Below are positions 32,343 to 42,972 of a DNA stretch of 64,000 bases, piece after piece. The position numbers were made by a program, and so were the translations under genes. Positions within the stretch are counted from its first letter, which is position 1. Every line of letters begins with the position of its first letter. This stretch comes from Dryocosmus kuriphilus (lineage: Eukaryota > Arthropoda > Insecta > Hymenoptera > Cynipidae). The notes below the pieces were generated by a model that saw only the letters and a program-made list of their open reading frames with translations, had not been told where the DNA came from and made no database searches. Location: contig CM076192.1 in assembly GCA_038277395.1 (NCBI GenBank), positions 133,249,570-133,313,569 of the forward strand. The letters are read 5' to 3'.

Positions 32343-34341
32343 TTATGCAATGCGGATGCTGGTTAAAGGAAATTCTATGATGCTGGTCTCTTTTATTTCA
32401 TTACTACATTGTGGATCGTTTTTATCAACTAGTAGAGGCGTAATAATTTTTTTTTTTTTGTTGTCGTGTTTGTTTTGTCTTGCAGGGTTAATTCTATAAA
32501 TTTTACACGTATTTATTAGTGTTTTTCGTAAACAGTATAATATTGGTAATAATATTATTACTGTTAGTCCAAATGAAATTCCAACAATAGTGTGCGTTTT
32601 CTTTCTTTGATAATGTTGTTGTTCTAGTTCTAAAAGTTGATTTTCAATTTCTTTTAGTGGTTCTCCGTTGTAGAATTTTTCCCAATTATCTTCTGTTTGT
32701 TTTTGTAATTTGTATTCTTTCGTTTGTATATATTTGGGAAGGTGGGATATTATAGGCGAAATGTTAGTTAGGTTTAGTGAAATTACTGGGTTATAAGTAT
32801 ATTCTCCTTTGAGCTTATTTATAGTTACTCCTACTAGCGTGGTATCTCTTGTCCTTGCAGTACATCCGCTTTGCATGTAAAGTATTCCAGATCCTTGGAT
32901 GTAGTCTCTTTCAATTTTCTTTTCGGGGCATTTGACACTGATAAGTTCGGGTTTTATTTTCTGAATAGAGCCAGGCTTGGAGGGATGTTATTTGTGTCCA
33001 AAAAGTTTCTTCTCGTATCACGACTCGCACATCGCACGTCTGGAGGGTTTCTACAGTTGGTTTCATCAACATAGTAATTTCACAGATCGAGCTGGTTGAA
33101 GTTAAATGTATGGGTTGCGTTATTTCACAGATGGTGTAATATCTTGTTTTTATACATGATTCTCGATATTCTTGATTTGCCAGGAAGAATCTTTGATCGT
33201 CAGCTGATAGGACTACGTATGGTGTTTTTGGCAATATATAAGCGGCTCCGGTTAAATTCCCTATTAATTCTTGGTGTACTGGATATGGGTGTATTTTGTA
33301 TAGTTGGTGGGAAGATCTTTCTAAGAGAGGGATGTCGATGGATATAATTAATTTTTCATTATGATAACTAACGTCGGCTTTTCCTATCAAATGTAGTTCT
33401 TCTCCGGTAATGTGAGTACTAGGTATCGGAAATTCACAATTTTCTATTTTTCCGTATATTTCTGCTGCGATTTCTCGTAGTTGTACATTTGATATCAATT
33501 CTGGGTGTACCTCCCTTTTTCGGGCACTTGCTACAATACTAGAAAATTTTTTTATAGTGTCCAATAATATATCAATCTTTGCTTCCACCTGAGCTGTCCA
33601 TTGTCTTATATAATTGAAATACAACAATTCATTTATGCCTTTTTCCTGCGTTTTCATGTCTTTCATTGTTCTATTGAGTAATAATTGAACTTGAATTATT
33701 TGTGCGTGATTAAGATGCATTTCTTTATAAATATCTTGTATTTCGGCTTTAACGATGTGAGTTTGTTTTCTCATTATTCGGCTCAAATTTTGTTGTTTTT
33801 CCTGTAGCTCGTTGATTGTGTCCGTATATTCTTCGCCGTCTTCTGATGTTAATAACGCGGTTATTGGACCTAAAAAGGATCCTATGAATCCCAACATAGG
33901 TGTTCGGCGTCTTTGCATGGTTCTTGGCAATGAGCTGGTATCTGGTTGATAGTACTTTATTTCTGAGAGTATGTTGTTGAGGTCTTCGGATTGAGATTTT
34001 ATTCTGTTGAGTTTTGTAGTCATGATGTCTAGTTCCAATTCATTTCGGCAATCTTCTTTTGTTGCTCTCTGCATACAGGTTACGTAATTTTGGTGGAGGT
34101 CACGTACCACTTCCTTGTATTGGAGATGTTGATTTAGGATTCCGACATCCAGGACGATGGCGATCCGCCAGTAAGCTTGAATCAAACGTATGGTTTCCAA
34201 TTTCTCGTAGAAAACTCCAGAGTTTTGTTTTAGAGGCCTGATTTCATGTTGAATTGGACTTCCTGGGGTGGTCAACAATGGGGCAAGGAATATCCATGTC
34301 CACATGATAGGATTGTTGATGATGATAATGTTCAGCTTCAT
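32343..34341 (-). pseudogene. env: env, fusion-type envelope protein, one frame break
   Basis: The first 476-codon segment (34341-32911) starts with a hydrophobic leader (IMWTWIFLAPLL) and holds a basic cleavage site, TMQRRRTP, near residues 141-148. Directly after it comes a Gly-rich fusion-peptide-like stretch, GFIGSFLGPITALL. A long helical region and Cys-rich ectodomain follow. The second segment (32876-32343) has a transmembrane helix (IVGISFGLTVIILLPILYCL) and a basic cytoplasmic tail. This is the layout of errantivirus Env, related to baculovirus F proteins, which mediates membrane fusion. One frame change lies around 32900-32960 near an A-rich run. The ATG follows a TGTACAG splice acceptor with no gap. 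Confidence 0.85.
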
Positions 34342-34348
34342 CTGTACA
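34342..34348 (-). promoter_or_regulatory. 3' splice site immediately before env
   Basis: TGTACAG directly precedes the env ATG on the minus strand, with a possible branch region CTCTTAAT upstream. Errantivirus env is normally made from a spliced message, so this is the likely acceptor. Confidence 0.6.
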
Positions 34349-34587
34349 TATTAAGAGTATTGCTGATTAAATTTTATCCCTAACTATAATACAATTTTTT
34401 TTTGTGTTGGAGAAAGAGGAAAATATTTGGCAACCTCCATATCCCCTTCCATTTTCTTTTCGTCTTTCTGTTACATTTAGTTAATTTATTTCGTCAAGTA
34501 TTACAATAATTCATACATTTTGCAATCTCATTTCTTAAGTTTATGTAGTACACAAGATTTTATCTTAATTGCAATTCGAACGGAAAA

Positions 34588-35181
34588 TTATGAAGTCAAA
34601 TATATTAAGTTGTTGCTATCGGCGCTATCTAAAGAGCCCCAAAATTCTTCCTCAGAATTTTCCGTTTCATTAATCAAATTTTTATTTCTTTTTATTTGTT
34701 TATTACACTCGCTCATTACATGCCCCCTTAAGTAGCAATACTCGCAGCAATTTCCCCATTTATTTAGTTTTATCAATATTCTTGATTCTTGTTCTAGACA
34801 AATTACATAAGTGTCATCGTCGCTTTTGTTTACATTATCATTTTCTTCGCTAAAATAATAGTATTCTTCTAGTTCCGAAAGAATTTTGCGGGCTGCTGAG
34901 TGTTCGGCCAGTCGAATCCTGCTCTCCCCTTCGCTAACCTTTACAAATAAATTTCCGCGTTTACGGTCTTCTACAACGCATTTTACAAAAAACTTTCTAC
35001 AGTGGGAAGGACCTTCTATGTGGAATAAATTGTACTCAGGCTTTGATAAGTCATATTCTGCGGTTAATTCCTCCAGGGGTCCTTTGGCGAACTTCAATGT
35101 GGCTACATCCCCTTTTGGAAGTGACATTGTAGTGCATACTTGCCCTTTGGGTATTTTGGTCCGAATAATTGACTCCGTCAT
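34588..35181 (-). CDS. Accessory ORF: dsRNA-binding domain plus CCHC zinc knuckle
   Basis: This is an intact 197-residue frame between integrase and env. Residues about 34-104 match the dsRBD pattern: an N-terminal GPLEELTAEY helix, then KPEY, EGPSH and FFVKCVV strands, and a final GES...AEHSAARKILSEL helix. Of the usual KKxAK lysines only one position is basic, so RNA affinity may be altered. Residues 146-159 are an exact C-x2-C-x4-H-x4-C knuckle (CEYCYLRGHVMSEC). The C-terminus is acidic. The gag of this element lacks a knuckle, so this protein may supply nucleic-acid binding. By analogy with insect-virus dsRBD proteins it could shield dsRNA from Dicer, which is inference. Its ATG lies one base after a TTACAG acceptor, implying its own spliced message. 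Confidence 0.85.
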   Translation of the reverse strand: MTESIIRTKIPKGQVCTTMSLPKGDVATLKFAKGPLEELTAEYDLSKPEYNLFHIEGPSHCRKFFVKCVVEDRKRGNLFVKVSEGESRIRLAEHSAARKILSELEEYYYFSEENDNVNKSDDDTYVICLEQESRILIKLNKWGNCCEYCYLRGHVMSECNKQIKRNKNLINETENSEEEFWGSLDSADSNNLIYLTS

Positions 35182-35189
35182 TCTGTAAC
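35182..35189 (-). promoter_or_regulatory. 3' splice site immediately before the dsRBD ORF
   Basis: On the minus strand CGTTACAG is followed by A and then the ATG. Together with the env acceptor it suggests a set of subgenomic spliced RNAs. Confidence 0.55.
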
Positions 35190-35372
35190 GAGTGTATTGA
35201 TTAATATAACAACATAAAACCTTATTTTATTTGTAGTCTTGATATTAGTTTGAGAATGAGTGCATGTAATTTAGATTGTCAAAAAGTTTTTCTTCTATTA
35301 GGAATTGAATTTATATGATATGGATTTTTATGGTCTTTTATATGTGCTGGACAATTCGATTAATTTTTGAGT

Positions 35373-38300
35373 TCATTCGTAAGCCATCTTCAGCTTATCC
35401 ACGTGTTTTTGAAAACGTTTTCCGTCGGTGGTTTCTAGGATTGCAGTGTGTTTGTCTAGTAAGTCTACAATCGTATATGGACCGTGACTTTTACTGTCTA
35501 ATTTATTGAATTTCGTCTCTCTTTTGACGTAGACTTTATCTCCTACCTTTCCCAGGAAAGTGTTTATTTTCTGGTCGTAAAGGATTTTTGATTTTTGTTT
35601 AGCGCGAATTAGATTTCTCGCGGCCATGTATTTGATTTCGGATAATCTGGTTATTAACTCCTTCAAATAAGAACCGTAGGTTTCTAACTTTTCTTCTACA
35701 GGAAAAGAGCTAGGGGTGCGCGCGACTTTTCCGAATACTAATTCGAAAGGGGTGAATTTTGTCGCTTCGTGTAAAGAAGTGTTGTATGAAAACATCGCGA
35801 ACGACAGTAATTTGTCCCAGTCGTCGTAATAATCGATATACGATCGAATGTAATCAATTAACACGGCATGGCTCGTTTCCAAGGATCCATTTGACTGCGG
35901 TCGATATCCTGAAGTGGTAATGTGTTTTATGCCAAATATTTTAGACAGTTTTCTGAAAAGTTTTCCTATAAAGGCACTTCCTCTGTCTGTCAATATGGCC
36001 TTTGGAGCGCCGTATTGAGCGATTAAGTTTTTCGCCAAGGCGTGAGCTATGGTAGTGGCGGTTATATCCGGTATTGCCACGGCGATGCAATATTTAGTTA
36101 GGTTGTCCTGCATAGTGAGGATATGCCGATTGCCGTCTGGCGTGGTTGGAAGTGGGCCTACAGTGTCGAGAGATATTTTGTCAAATGCGTCTATAGGGGT
36201 GTCCGTTATTACCATGGGTTCGTGCGTTTTTGCCCTGATTATTTTTTGTTCTTGACACGTATTGCATTTTCTTACGTACTCAGTTACTTGTTCTTTCATT
36301 CCTGGCCATATGAACCTTTCGTGAATTCGACTATATGTCTTATTAACTCCTTTATGTCCCCCAACCTTACTTTGGTGATTTTCGATTATAATTTGTTCGC
36401 GTTCCTCCTCTGGGGGTACACTTACACTTCCATAGCACATTGTGATTTCTATATTACTGTTTTCGAAAATTTCCTTTAAAATCGCTAGGAATTTATTTCT
36501 GGGCATCGTTTCAGTTAAGTCTCCGTGACTCGAAATTCTGAAGGATTTGCAGTTATCTCTTTCTAGGGCCACATATAAATTATGCAATCCATTTACTAGA
36601 TTCTGATTGCATAATTCGTCGGTGTATTTTTGTTTAATGATAACCGTGTAAACATTATACCGCCCTCGAGGTGGTACTAACACTTGTCCTATTTTAGGAC
36701 ATTGTTCTTTTATTTCCAAAGGGTCAATAGCTTTAATGTCTATTAATAATCGCCCTATAGGTGTAGTAAATTCACTATCTTCAGAAAGAAAATGGACATA
36801 ATTTCCCTTGAGATACGTTAAATTACTCCTGCAATTTTTTATAGTGGGGGAAATTTCTGCCTGTGGAGCATGTGTGTACATCGCTGGTAATTCAGGTTGA
36901 ATACTAGTGATAGTTGTATGCGTATGGTCGGGCACAAGCGTTTCTTCTTCTGCTTCATGAGTCGTAATATCATACGTTCTCTGTGTGTCCATTTTCACAT
37001 GTTGAGGCTTGTAATTATCGCTTGATTTTAAAGGCAATTTTGAGTTATTTCCAATAGGCTGTGGAAATGGTGTTGATAATGCTTGCGGTAATCCATAGTC
37101 TGATTTATAAAGAGTTTGCGGTACTTTGGGTGTGAACCTTGGTATAGGTGGGTTTGCAAAAGTTACACTTTTGCGTTTTCTGATTTCGGGTAATAGTTCT
37201 TCGTCGGATAACTGAGGGTCTGAGCTATTGATTTTAGTTTCTTCGTCAATAACTTTTCTTGACTGTAGTTCTTTTAATTTATTTTCGGACCAGTTCATAA
37301 CTGATTCTATTCTTTGAGACAGCTCGGCTTCACTCTCTGGTTCACGTTCCTGTATTGCGGCGAGGAGTTCAGGATCATTTTCACCTTCTGACACGGAAGT
37401 GACCTCCCGAATTCTGTTACTTCCTTCGACTAATACTTCATCTATCCAATTTTTATGGGCCAGCAGAGACTCATTAAATTTAGAGCAAGAAGTTTGTAAT
37501 TCTTCTCTTGTGAACTTTGAGCTATTCACTTCCTCATCTGTTTCTAAGGAGCTATCATCGCTGTCGCTTTGTGGGGGACTTATGGTTATGATGGCTCCTG
37601 TTTCTTTTTGTTCCACCCTTTTTTCCAAATTTATTTCTTCGTGAGATAATTCCTGAAAATGTCCTCGGACCGTTGCTGGTGCGCTTTTCGGTGTATTGGA
37701 CGTTGAAAATGCTGCCAGCGGCACTTCTAAGCTTGGTAGGACACTTCTATCTTTCCGGAATATAGGGGGAGCCTTGTCATCGACCTCGGTTGAACTATGC
37801 TCTGAATCTGTGCTGGAATCTCGATAATTAGGCTGGGGTTGATCTTTCCTTTCTTCCACTCTTCGGCGGAGCAATCTTTTACCTACGGTACTTTTATTTA
37901 AGTTGCTGGTAGATTCAGAGGACGAAGTTGGAGGTTCGTACTTCTCTTTTAATCTAGGAGGTTTTGCTCGTGGAAGTTCTGCGGTGGATGATTGAGAAGC
38001 ATTGTCCTTGATATCCGGTCCTTTCTTTGTTATTACCGCAGGTCTGTTTCTTGGGTTATTGCTGGTTGATGGTTTGATGCTTGGTTTAATTGTTGGCTTT
38101 CCTTTCGCTTGGCGTGTTTGTATGGGAAGTAACCTAGCTACGTCACTTTCTTTTTCGAATAAATTTTCTTCAGAAATACTTTCTTCGATTGGGTTCCTAG
38201 AAAGAGCGTCAGCATTTGTATTTAGCTTCCCTGGCTTGTATTTGAATGTATATTCATAATCTCTTAACTTTAATCGCCAACGAATTAATCTTTGACCAGG

Positions 38301-40300
38301 ATCTTCTACTGAATCTATCCATCTTAAAGGTTCGTGATCGCTAACCAGTACGAATTCCTTTCCATAGATGTATGGTCGATATTGATGTATTGCATATAGG
38401 ACCGCTAGACATTCTTTTTCAGTGGTGGAGTAATTGCATTCAGCATTATTCAATACGCGTGAGAAATATGCTATAGGAAGATCTATTCCATCTTTCTCTT
38501 GGCTCAAAACAGCCCCAACTGCATACCCGGAAGCGTCCGTTGTTACGGTGAATGGTTTCTCGTAGTCTGGATATTGTAGAATTGGGCTTTCGCACAAAGC
38601 CTGCCTCAAATCCGTGAAACTGTTGTCTTCTTCCGGTCCCCAAATGAAAGGAGTTTCTTTCTTGAGGAGATTAGTCAATGGCTTAGCTCTAGCTGCGAAA
38701 TCCTTGATGAATCTTCTATAATATCCGGCCAGTCCTAAAAATTGTTTTATATTCTTGGCATTTTTAGGCTTAGGAAACTTCTCGACCGCCTCTATTTTCT
38801 TCGGATCAGGTTTTACTCCTTCTTCACTAATAATGTGTCCCAGGTAAGTAATTTCTTTAAAAAGGAATTCACACTTGTCTGGTTGTAGTGAAAGATTAGC
38901 GTGTCTTAGTCTGTTAAGAAGACGTCTCACTTTTATCTCATGTTCTTCGAGCGTTTCCGCGCGTAAATTATAATGTCATCCAAATATATGAACAACTCTT
39001 CACCTTGTAATCCTAGCAAAACTTGATCCATCAATCGTTGAAACGTGGCAGGGGAACTTTTTAATCCCATAGGCATCCTGATGTACTGATAATGTCCATT
39101 GAGAAAAGAGAAGGCAGTTTTTGATCTGTCTCTAGGATCTAATTCAATTTGGTGAAATCCGCTTGCTAGATCGAAAACTGTAAAATATCGAGCTTTTCCC
39201 AAGTGATCCAAAATTTCGGAAATATTTGGAAGTGGATAAGCATCGCCAATTGTTTTCTCATTTAAAAGTCGATAGTCTATTACTATCCTGTATTTTCTCT
39301 TCCCAGTGTGGTCTATTTTCTTCGGAATGATCAGCATGGGGGAACTGTAAGGGGAATTCGAATTTTCAATTGCTCCCTCTGTAAGCATTTTGTTTAGAAC
39401 TAATTTGCCCTCCCTTTTTTGCGAGGGTGAGAATCGATAAGGACGAACATGAATGGGAACATCGTCCTTGGTGTGTATTCTATGATGAACTAGATGAGTA
39501 GGGGTTAATCGTTCACCTGGTAAATAAAAGATTTCCGGATAGTCCTCAATTATATTAATCACGTGCTCCTTTTCTTCTTCATTAAGGTGCTCTAGTTGTA
39601 GCTTATCTAAGATAGCTTCCAATCTATTTTCAGGAGGTGTGTTTTCATCATCAGTTGAATCCTCATCGTCTTCTCCTGGCAATCTGTGATATTCAAAAGG
39701 AATAAGTTCTTGTGGATCTATTTCTACCTCAATGTCTTCTTCCGTAGTATTGATAGCGTAGACATGGCAAACTCCATTCAGGTTGGAAACTACTGCTTCC
39801 CCTATTATTAATCCATCCTTAATTTTCATTAAAGGTAAATATCCTTCCTTTATTTCCTTATTTAAAATGCGTACCGGAATTACCTTTCGGGTTCTAGATT
39901 TTACGTGGATTGTCCCTTTACCTGTCCCTTTATAGTCTACTATATTTTCTTGTGCATTTTTTGATTCCGTATCGATGAAAGGAATAGGCCTTGTTGGCTT
40001 TGAATGAATTACTAAAGTATTATGCCAAAATGATATTTCGACCTTTTCTTGACGGAGATATTCTCGTCCCAGGATTCCATCTGTGTTTATTGGGAAATCC
40101 GATGACACAACATGAAATATAACTTCAGAGTCTTCTAGGGTTATTTTCACTGTCCCTATTGTGGTAATTCTAACTGGAGTTATTCCTGTAATATCAACTG
40201 ATTCACTTTCAAACACTAATAGATCTTCTTCCAAAGAGTCCAATTTTATTATATTGATGTCGGCTCCTGTGTCGACTAAAAACGAAGTTTTTGGCTTCAC
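35373..40300 (-). pseudogene. pol: pol (protease, RT, RNase H, spacer, macro-like segment, integrase), one frame break
   Basis: The first segment (40300-38933) has the protease (VDTGAD near its start, GILGREYL about 65 residues later) and RT up to the YLDD active site. The second (38930-35373, 1185 codons) has the RT thumb and RNase H (Asp132, Asp198). A Ser/Thr/Pro/Glu-rich spacer covers residues 251-700 and a macro-domain-like stretch about 701-835. Integrase follows, with H852, H859, C889, C892 and catalytic D922, D982, E1018 (D,D35E). Pol opens in the -1 frame relative to gag, with an overlap, as expected for frameshift expression. The break near 38930-38970, just after YLDD, looks like an extra CG in a GCGCG run. 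Everything else is open. Confidence 0.93.
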
Positions 40301-40320
40301 AAAATCTGGAGATTGAAATA

Positions 40321-41440
40321 CTACAACTGGGGACTCTCGACTGAACCTGGTTGAGTTGATGGAGTGGAGGATTTTTCGCGTTTCTTCAGAATTCGCACAC
40401 TTGTCTGACGCTCGTGTTTCTCCGGGCTCGTCGTTGCGTCGGGTCGGCGAGCGGAGTTGGAGTTTAAATCCTTATTCATTGGAATAGGCGATTGAGAACG
40501 GGGTGGAGTATCTCCTCCTCTGTAATAATTGTGATTAGAATATCCTGAATTTTGCACTGGAGTAGCTGGATAATACGGATAAGGGTTGTATGGCATATAG
40601 GGATGCTGATATTGCGAAGAATAATGATTATTGTAATTCAAACTTCCTGGTGAATTTGGACGTTTTATTATTCCTGTCGTATTCGGTTTTGTGTCAGGAA
40701 TTTTGTAGGACTCTGGCGAAGTCGCGAATCGCACATGAGGACTAGGGCTTCGATCTCTTATCCCCGAGTAGCTATGTGTAGGTTGAGAGTATCTTGATTC
40801 ACGGTAACTACTTACTGGTAATTGAGAGCTCATTTGTTGTCTTGCTTCATATTCAAGTGCTACTTTGAACGCGGCTTCTAAATCTTTTGGATTTCGCGCT
40901 TCTACTAATCCTGAAATATTGTCTGGTAGACCGCGCTTGAAAGCTTCTAGCGCACAATCGTTGAGGGGGGCTAGCAATTGAGTTACATTTTCGTATTTAT
41001 CCTCGAGAGCTGCTTGCGCTCCTGATTTTAATAGCACTAATCGATCGAAAAACTCGCTGACGTTTTCCTCTCGATTCATCCTAATAGTTGAGATTTCGTG
41101 GACGTACCACGAATAAGATTTTCGAGGGGCAAAACGCTGTTTTAAATGTTTTATCAAATCATTTATAGTGGCGAAAGTCTTTCCATGGACGCTGTCTCTA
41201 GCAGCTCCTTTTAGTTTTGCTAGAACCGCCTTTATGTATTGCTTTTCGCAATCGGGTGGTACACTCGATTCTCCATTCACTATATCTTGAATGAAGTCCC
41301 TCACGGGCATGCTTTTTTCCGTCATATGTGGGAATGTTCATCACTCCCTGTTGTAATGCGAAACATTCTGCCATAGACGTGATCATGGCGTCGCTAAGGG
41401 TACGTGAAACATCGCCTCCGAAGGTTGTTTCTTTAGGCAT
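40321..41440 (-). pseudogene. gag: gag of the young element, one frame break
   Basis: It starts at 41440 (MPKETTFGGDVSRTL) and changes frame at an A6 run at 41313-41318, then stays open to 40321. The capsid-like part has RDFIQDIVNGE, LKQRFAPRKSY and FFDRLVLLKSGA. The C-terminal part is Tyr/Pro/Ser-rich and then basic, with no CCHC knuckle, as in errantivirus Gag. Gag forms the particle around genomic RNA. Reading through the A6 run needs a +1 shift, so it is more likely a one-base insertion or assembly error than a programmed -1 site. The end overlaps the pol frame. Confidence 0.85.
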
Positions 41441-41530
41441 TTTGGATTGAGCCTTTTCTGATAGTTAAAAGGAAATTTTATGTTTAAAACCCTGATATGA
41501 ACAATTTTTTATTTTATCAAAATTTAGTAA

Positions 41531-41881
41531 TTACATAGAATACTCAGGAATCGACAATTTTAATTGTGTCAAAAATGACCTTCCAATAACTCCGGCTATG
41601 TCTGAGGGAAATTCTGTTGTGGTTACGTTAAAATCGATAATTTTGTTTAAAATTGGGATTTTTACAATACCGATTGTCGATATGTTGGCCTTTTTATAGA
41701 TGCAGATGATAGAGTGATTTACCTCCGCAAAATGAACAAGTTTATTCAGCTGAATTAGATTACTGCTTAAAGTTGGATCGTACACGAATTCACCTACTTT
41801 ACTTTTGAGATAATCTGTATAGATTGAAACTTTTGTTTTTGATCTTGGCTTAGTTATCAGGTCCTCAAAGTACTGAGACAT
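41531..41881 (-). CDS. ORF upstream of gag: retropepsin-like protein lacking the catalytic DTG
   Basis: This is an intact 116-residue frame between the leader and gag. Its second half parallels the protease in pol. FVYDPTLSSNLIQL (residues 32-45) matches FLVDTGADINIIKL, and ISTIGIVKI, then FPSDIAGVIGRSFL, match ITTIGTVKI and FPINTDGILGREYL. The catalytic DTG is DPT, so it should be inactive as a protease. Errantiviruses do not normally carry an ORF before gag. It may act as a dimerisation partner or regulator of the real protease, or be a decayed duplication that stayed open. A possible splice donor (AAAAGGTATAT) lies just before its ATG, so splicing could remove it from other messages. Confidence 0.7.
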   Translation of the reverse strand: MSQYFEDLITKPRSKTKVSIYTDYLKSKVGEFVYDPTLSSNLIQLNKLVHFAEVNHSIICIYKKANISTIGIVKIPILNKIIDFNVTTTEFPSDIAGVIGRSFLTQLKLSIPEYSM

Positions 41882-42946
41882 ATACCTTTTGATACTTGAA
41901 TTTATAAAATGATTCTATTCGTTATTTGAACCAAAGATTGAGTTCTATTTGTGTTACAGGTGGAACGCCGCTTTACTAGCGTGAGTCACGTTTCACTGGT
42001 AACACGCAGTGACCTTGTCAAGTATGCTACCTACAGGCTGCTTTACTAGTTGCGCTGCAGATAGAGCTTGATTCTGGATTTAGAATTGTTGAATCTTTGA
42101 ATTAAGTTTGTTTTGTACTTCTAATTTTAATGTCTTATGCGAAAGAATATCGTGATGTAATACATTTTTCATTAGAACACTTAGTTCGTTAACAGATTTT
42201 AGAATATGTTGATATGAAATAAACTTAAGTGATTTGAATAAAGAGAACGTTACTAGAGTGCATCAAACGCGACTTTCAGTAGATCATGCCGCGGTTGGTA
42301 AGACTCGCGCGTTCTTCATGCGAGAGTGCGGTGAACCTGAAGTGGTATAAGCGAATATGGTCAGCCTCAAGTTCGTTCTCTCGTGTAGTGCAGTGACTTG
42401 AATAGAGCGCGTAACTCTTTCAGTGATGTAACCTAACAGAGTCAGCCACGATGCGTGTGACTGCACGGAACTTAGTCTTTCCGATGCACTGTCTGCAGAG
42501 AACTTATGCTGCCTTTGACGCGAGATATGACTCTATCGCGCGGTGACTTAAATGCTTCAGTTTCTTTTTGACGACTCGGCGATATTATTTTAAGTTTGCG
42601 TAGCGTTACAATATGAATTTTTTTTTCGTTGTTTTAAATCCTTCACTTGTACAATCTTGCTACAAAGAGTACATACAAGGTTAAATCAGGATAAATCGTA
42701 GGTTTATTGACGATGGTAGGGCTTGCGAACACGCGAAGTATGCCAACGCCTAAAAGCACCTCGAACTTTGCTTTACCCCGAAGGTGGCCGTGCAACGAAC
42801 CCAAAAAAGACTGATACTCTCGAGTGCTTGTACAGATTTTCTATCTTAAAACTATACTGAATTTAAATTTTGTTTTCAACACTGAATTTAGGTTTTCGAA
42901 ATTTAATTTTTGCTGTAAATTTAAAATTTACAATTACAAAAGTGCG
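41882..42946 (-). other. Untranslated leader of the young element
   Basis: About 1.06 kb lies between the primer site and the first ORF. It probably holds the packaging signal and splice donors. A duplicated GCTTTACTAG motif with nearby GTGAGTCACG lies near 41971-42050. No frame with a domain is present. Confidence 0.6.
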
Positions 42947-42964
42947 ATCCCACCGCTGCCACCA
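42947..42964 (-). promoter_or_regulatory. Primer-binding site, tRNA-Leu type
   Basis: On the minus strand it reads TGGTGGCAGCGGTGGGAT, 8 nt after the 5' LTR. It is complementary to the 3' end (...ATCCCACCGCTGCCACCA) of a common eukaryotic tRNA-Leu. It primes reverse transcription. Confidence 0.85.
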
Positions 42965-42972
42965 AAATCAGC

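Noticed and set aside
41308..41320. A AAA AAG heptamer in gag as a programmed -1 frameshift site
   Set aside because: A -1 slip there meets a stop three codons later; continuing gag needs +1, so a one-base insertion is more likely.
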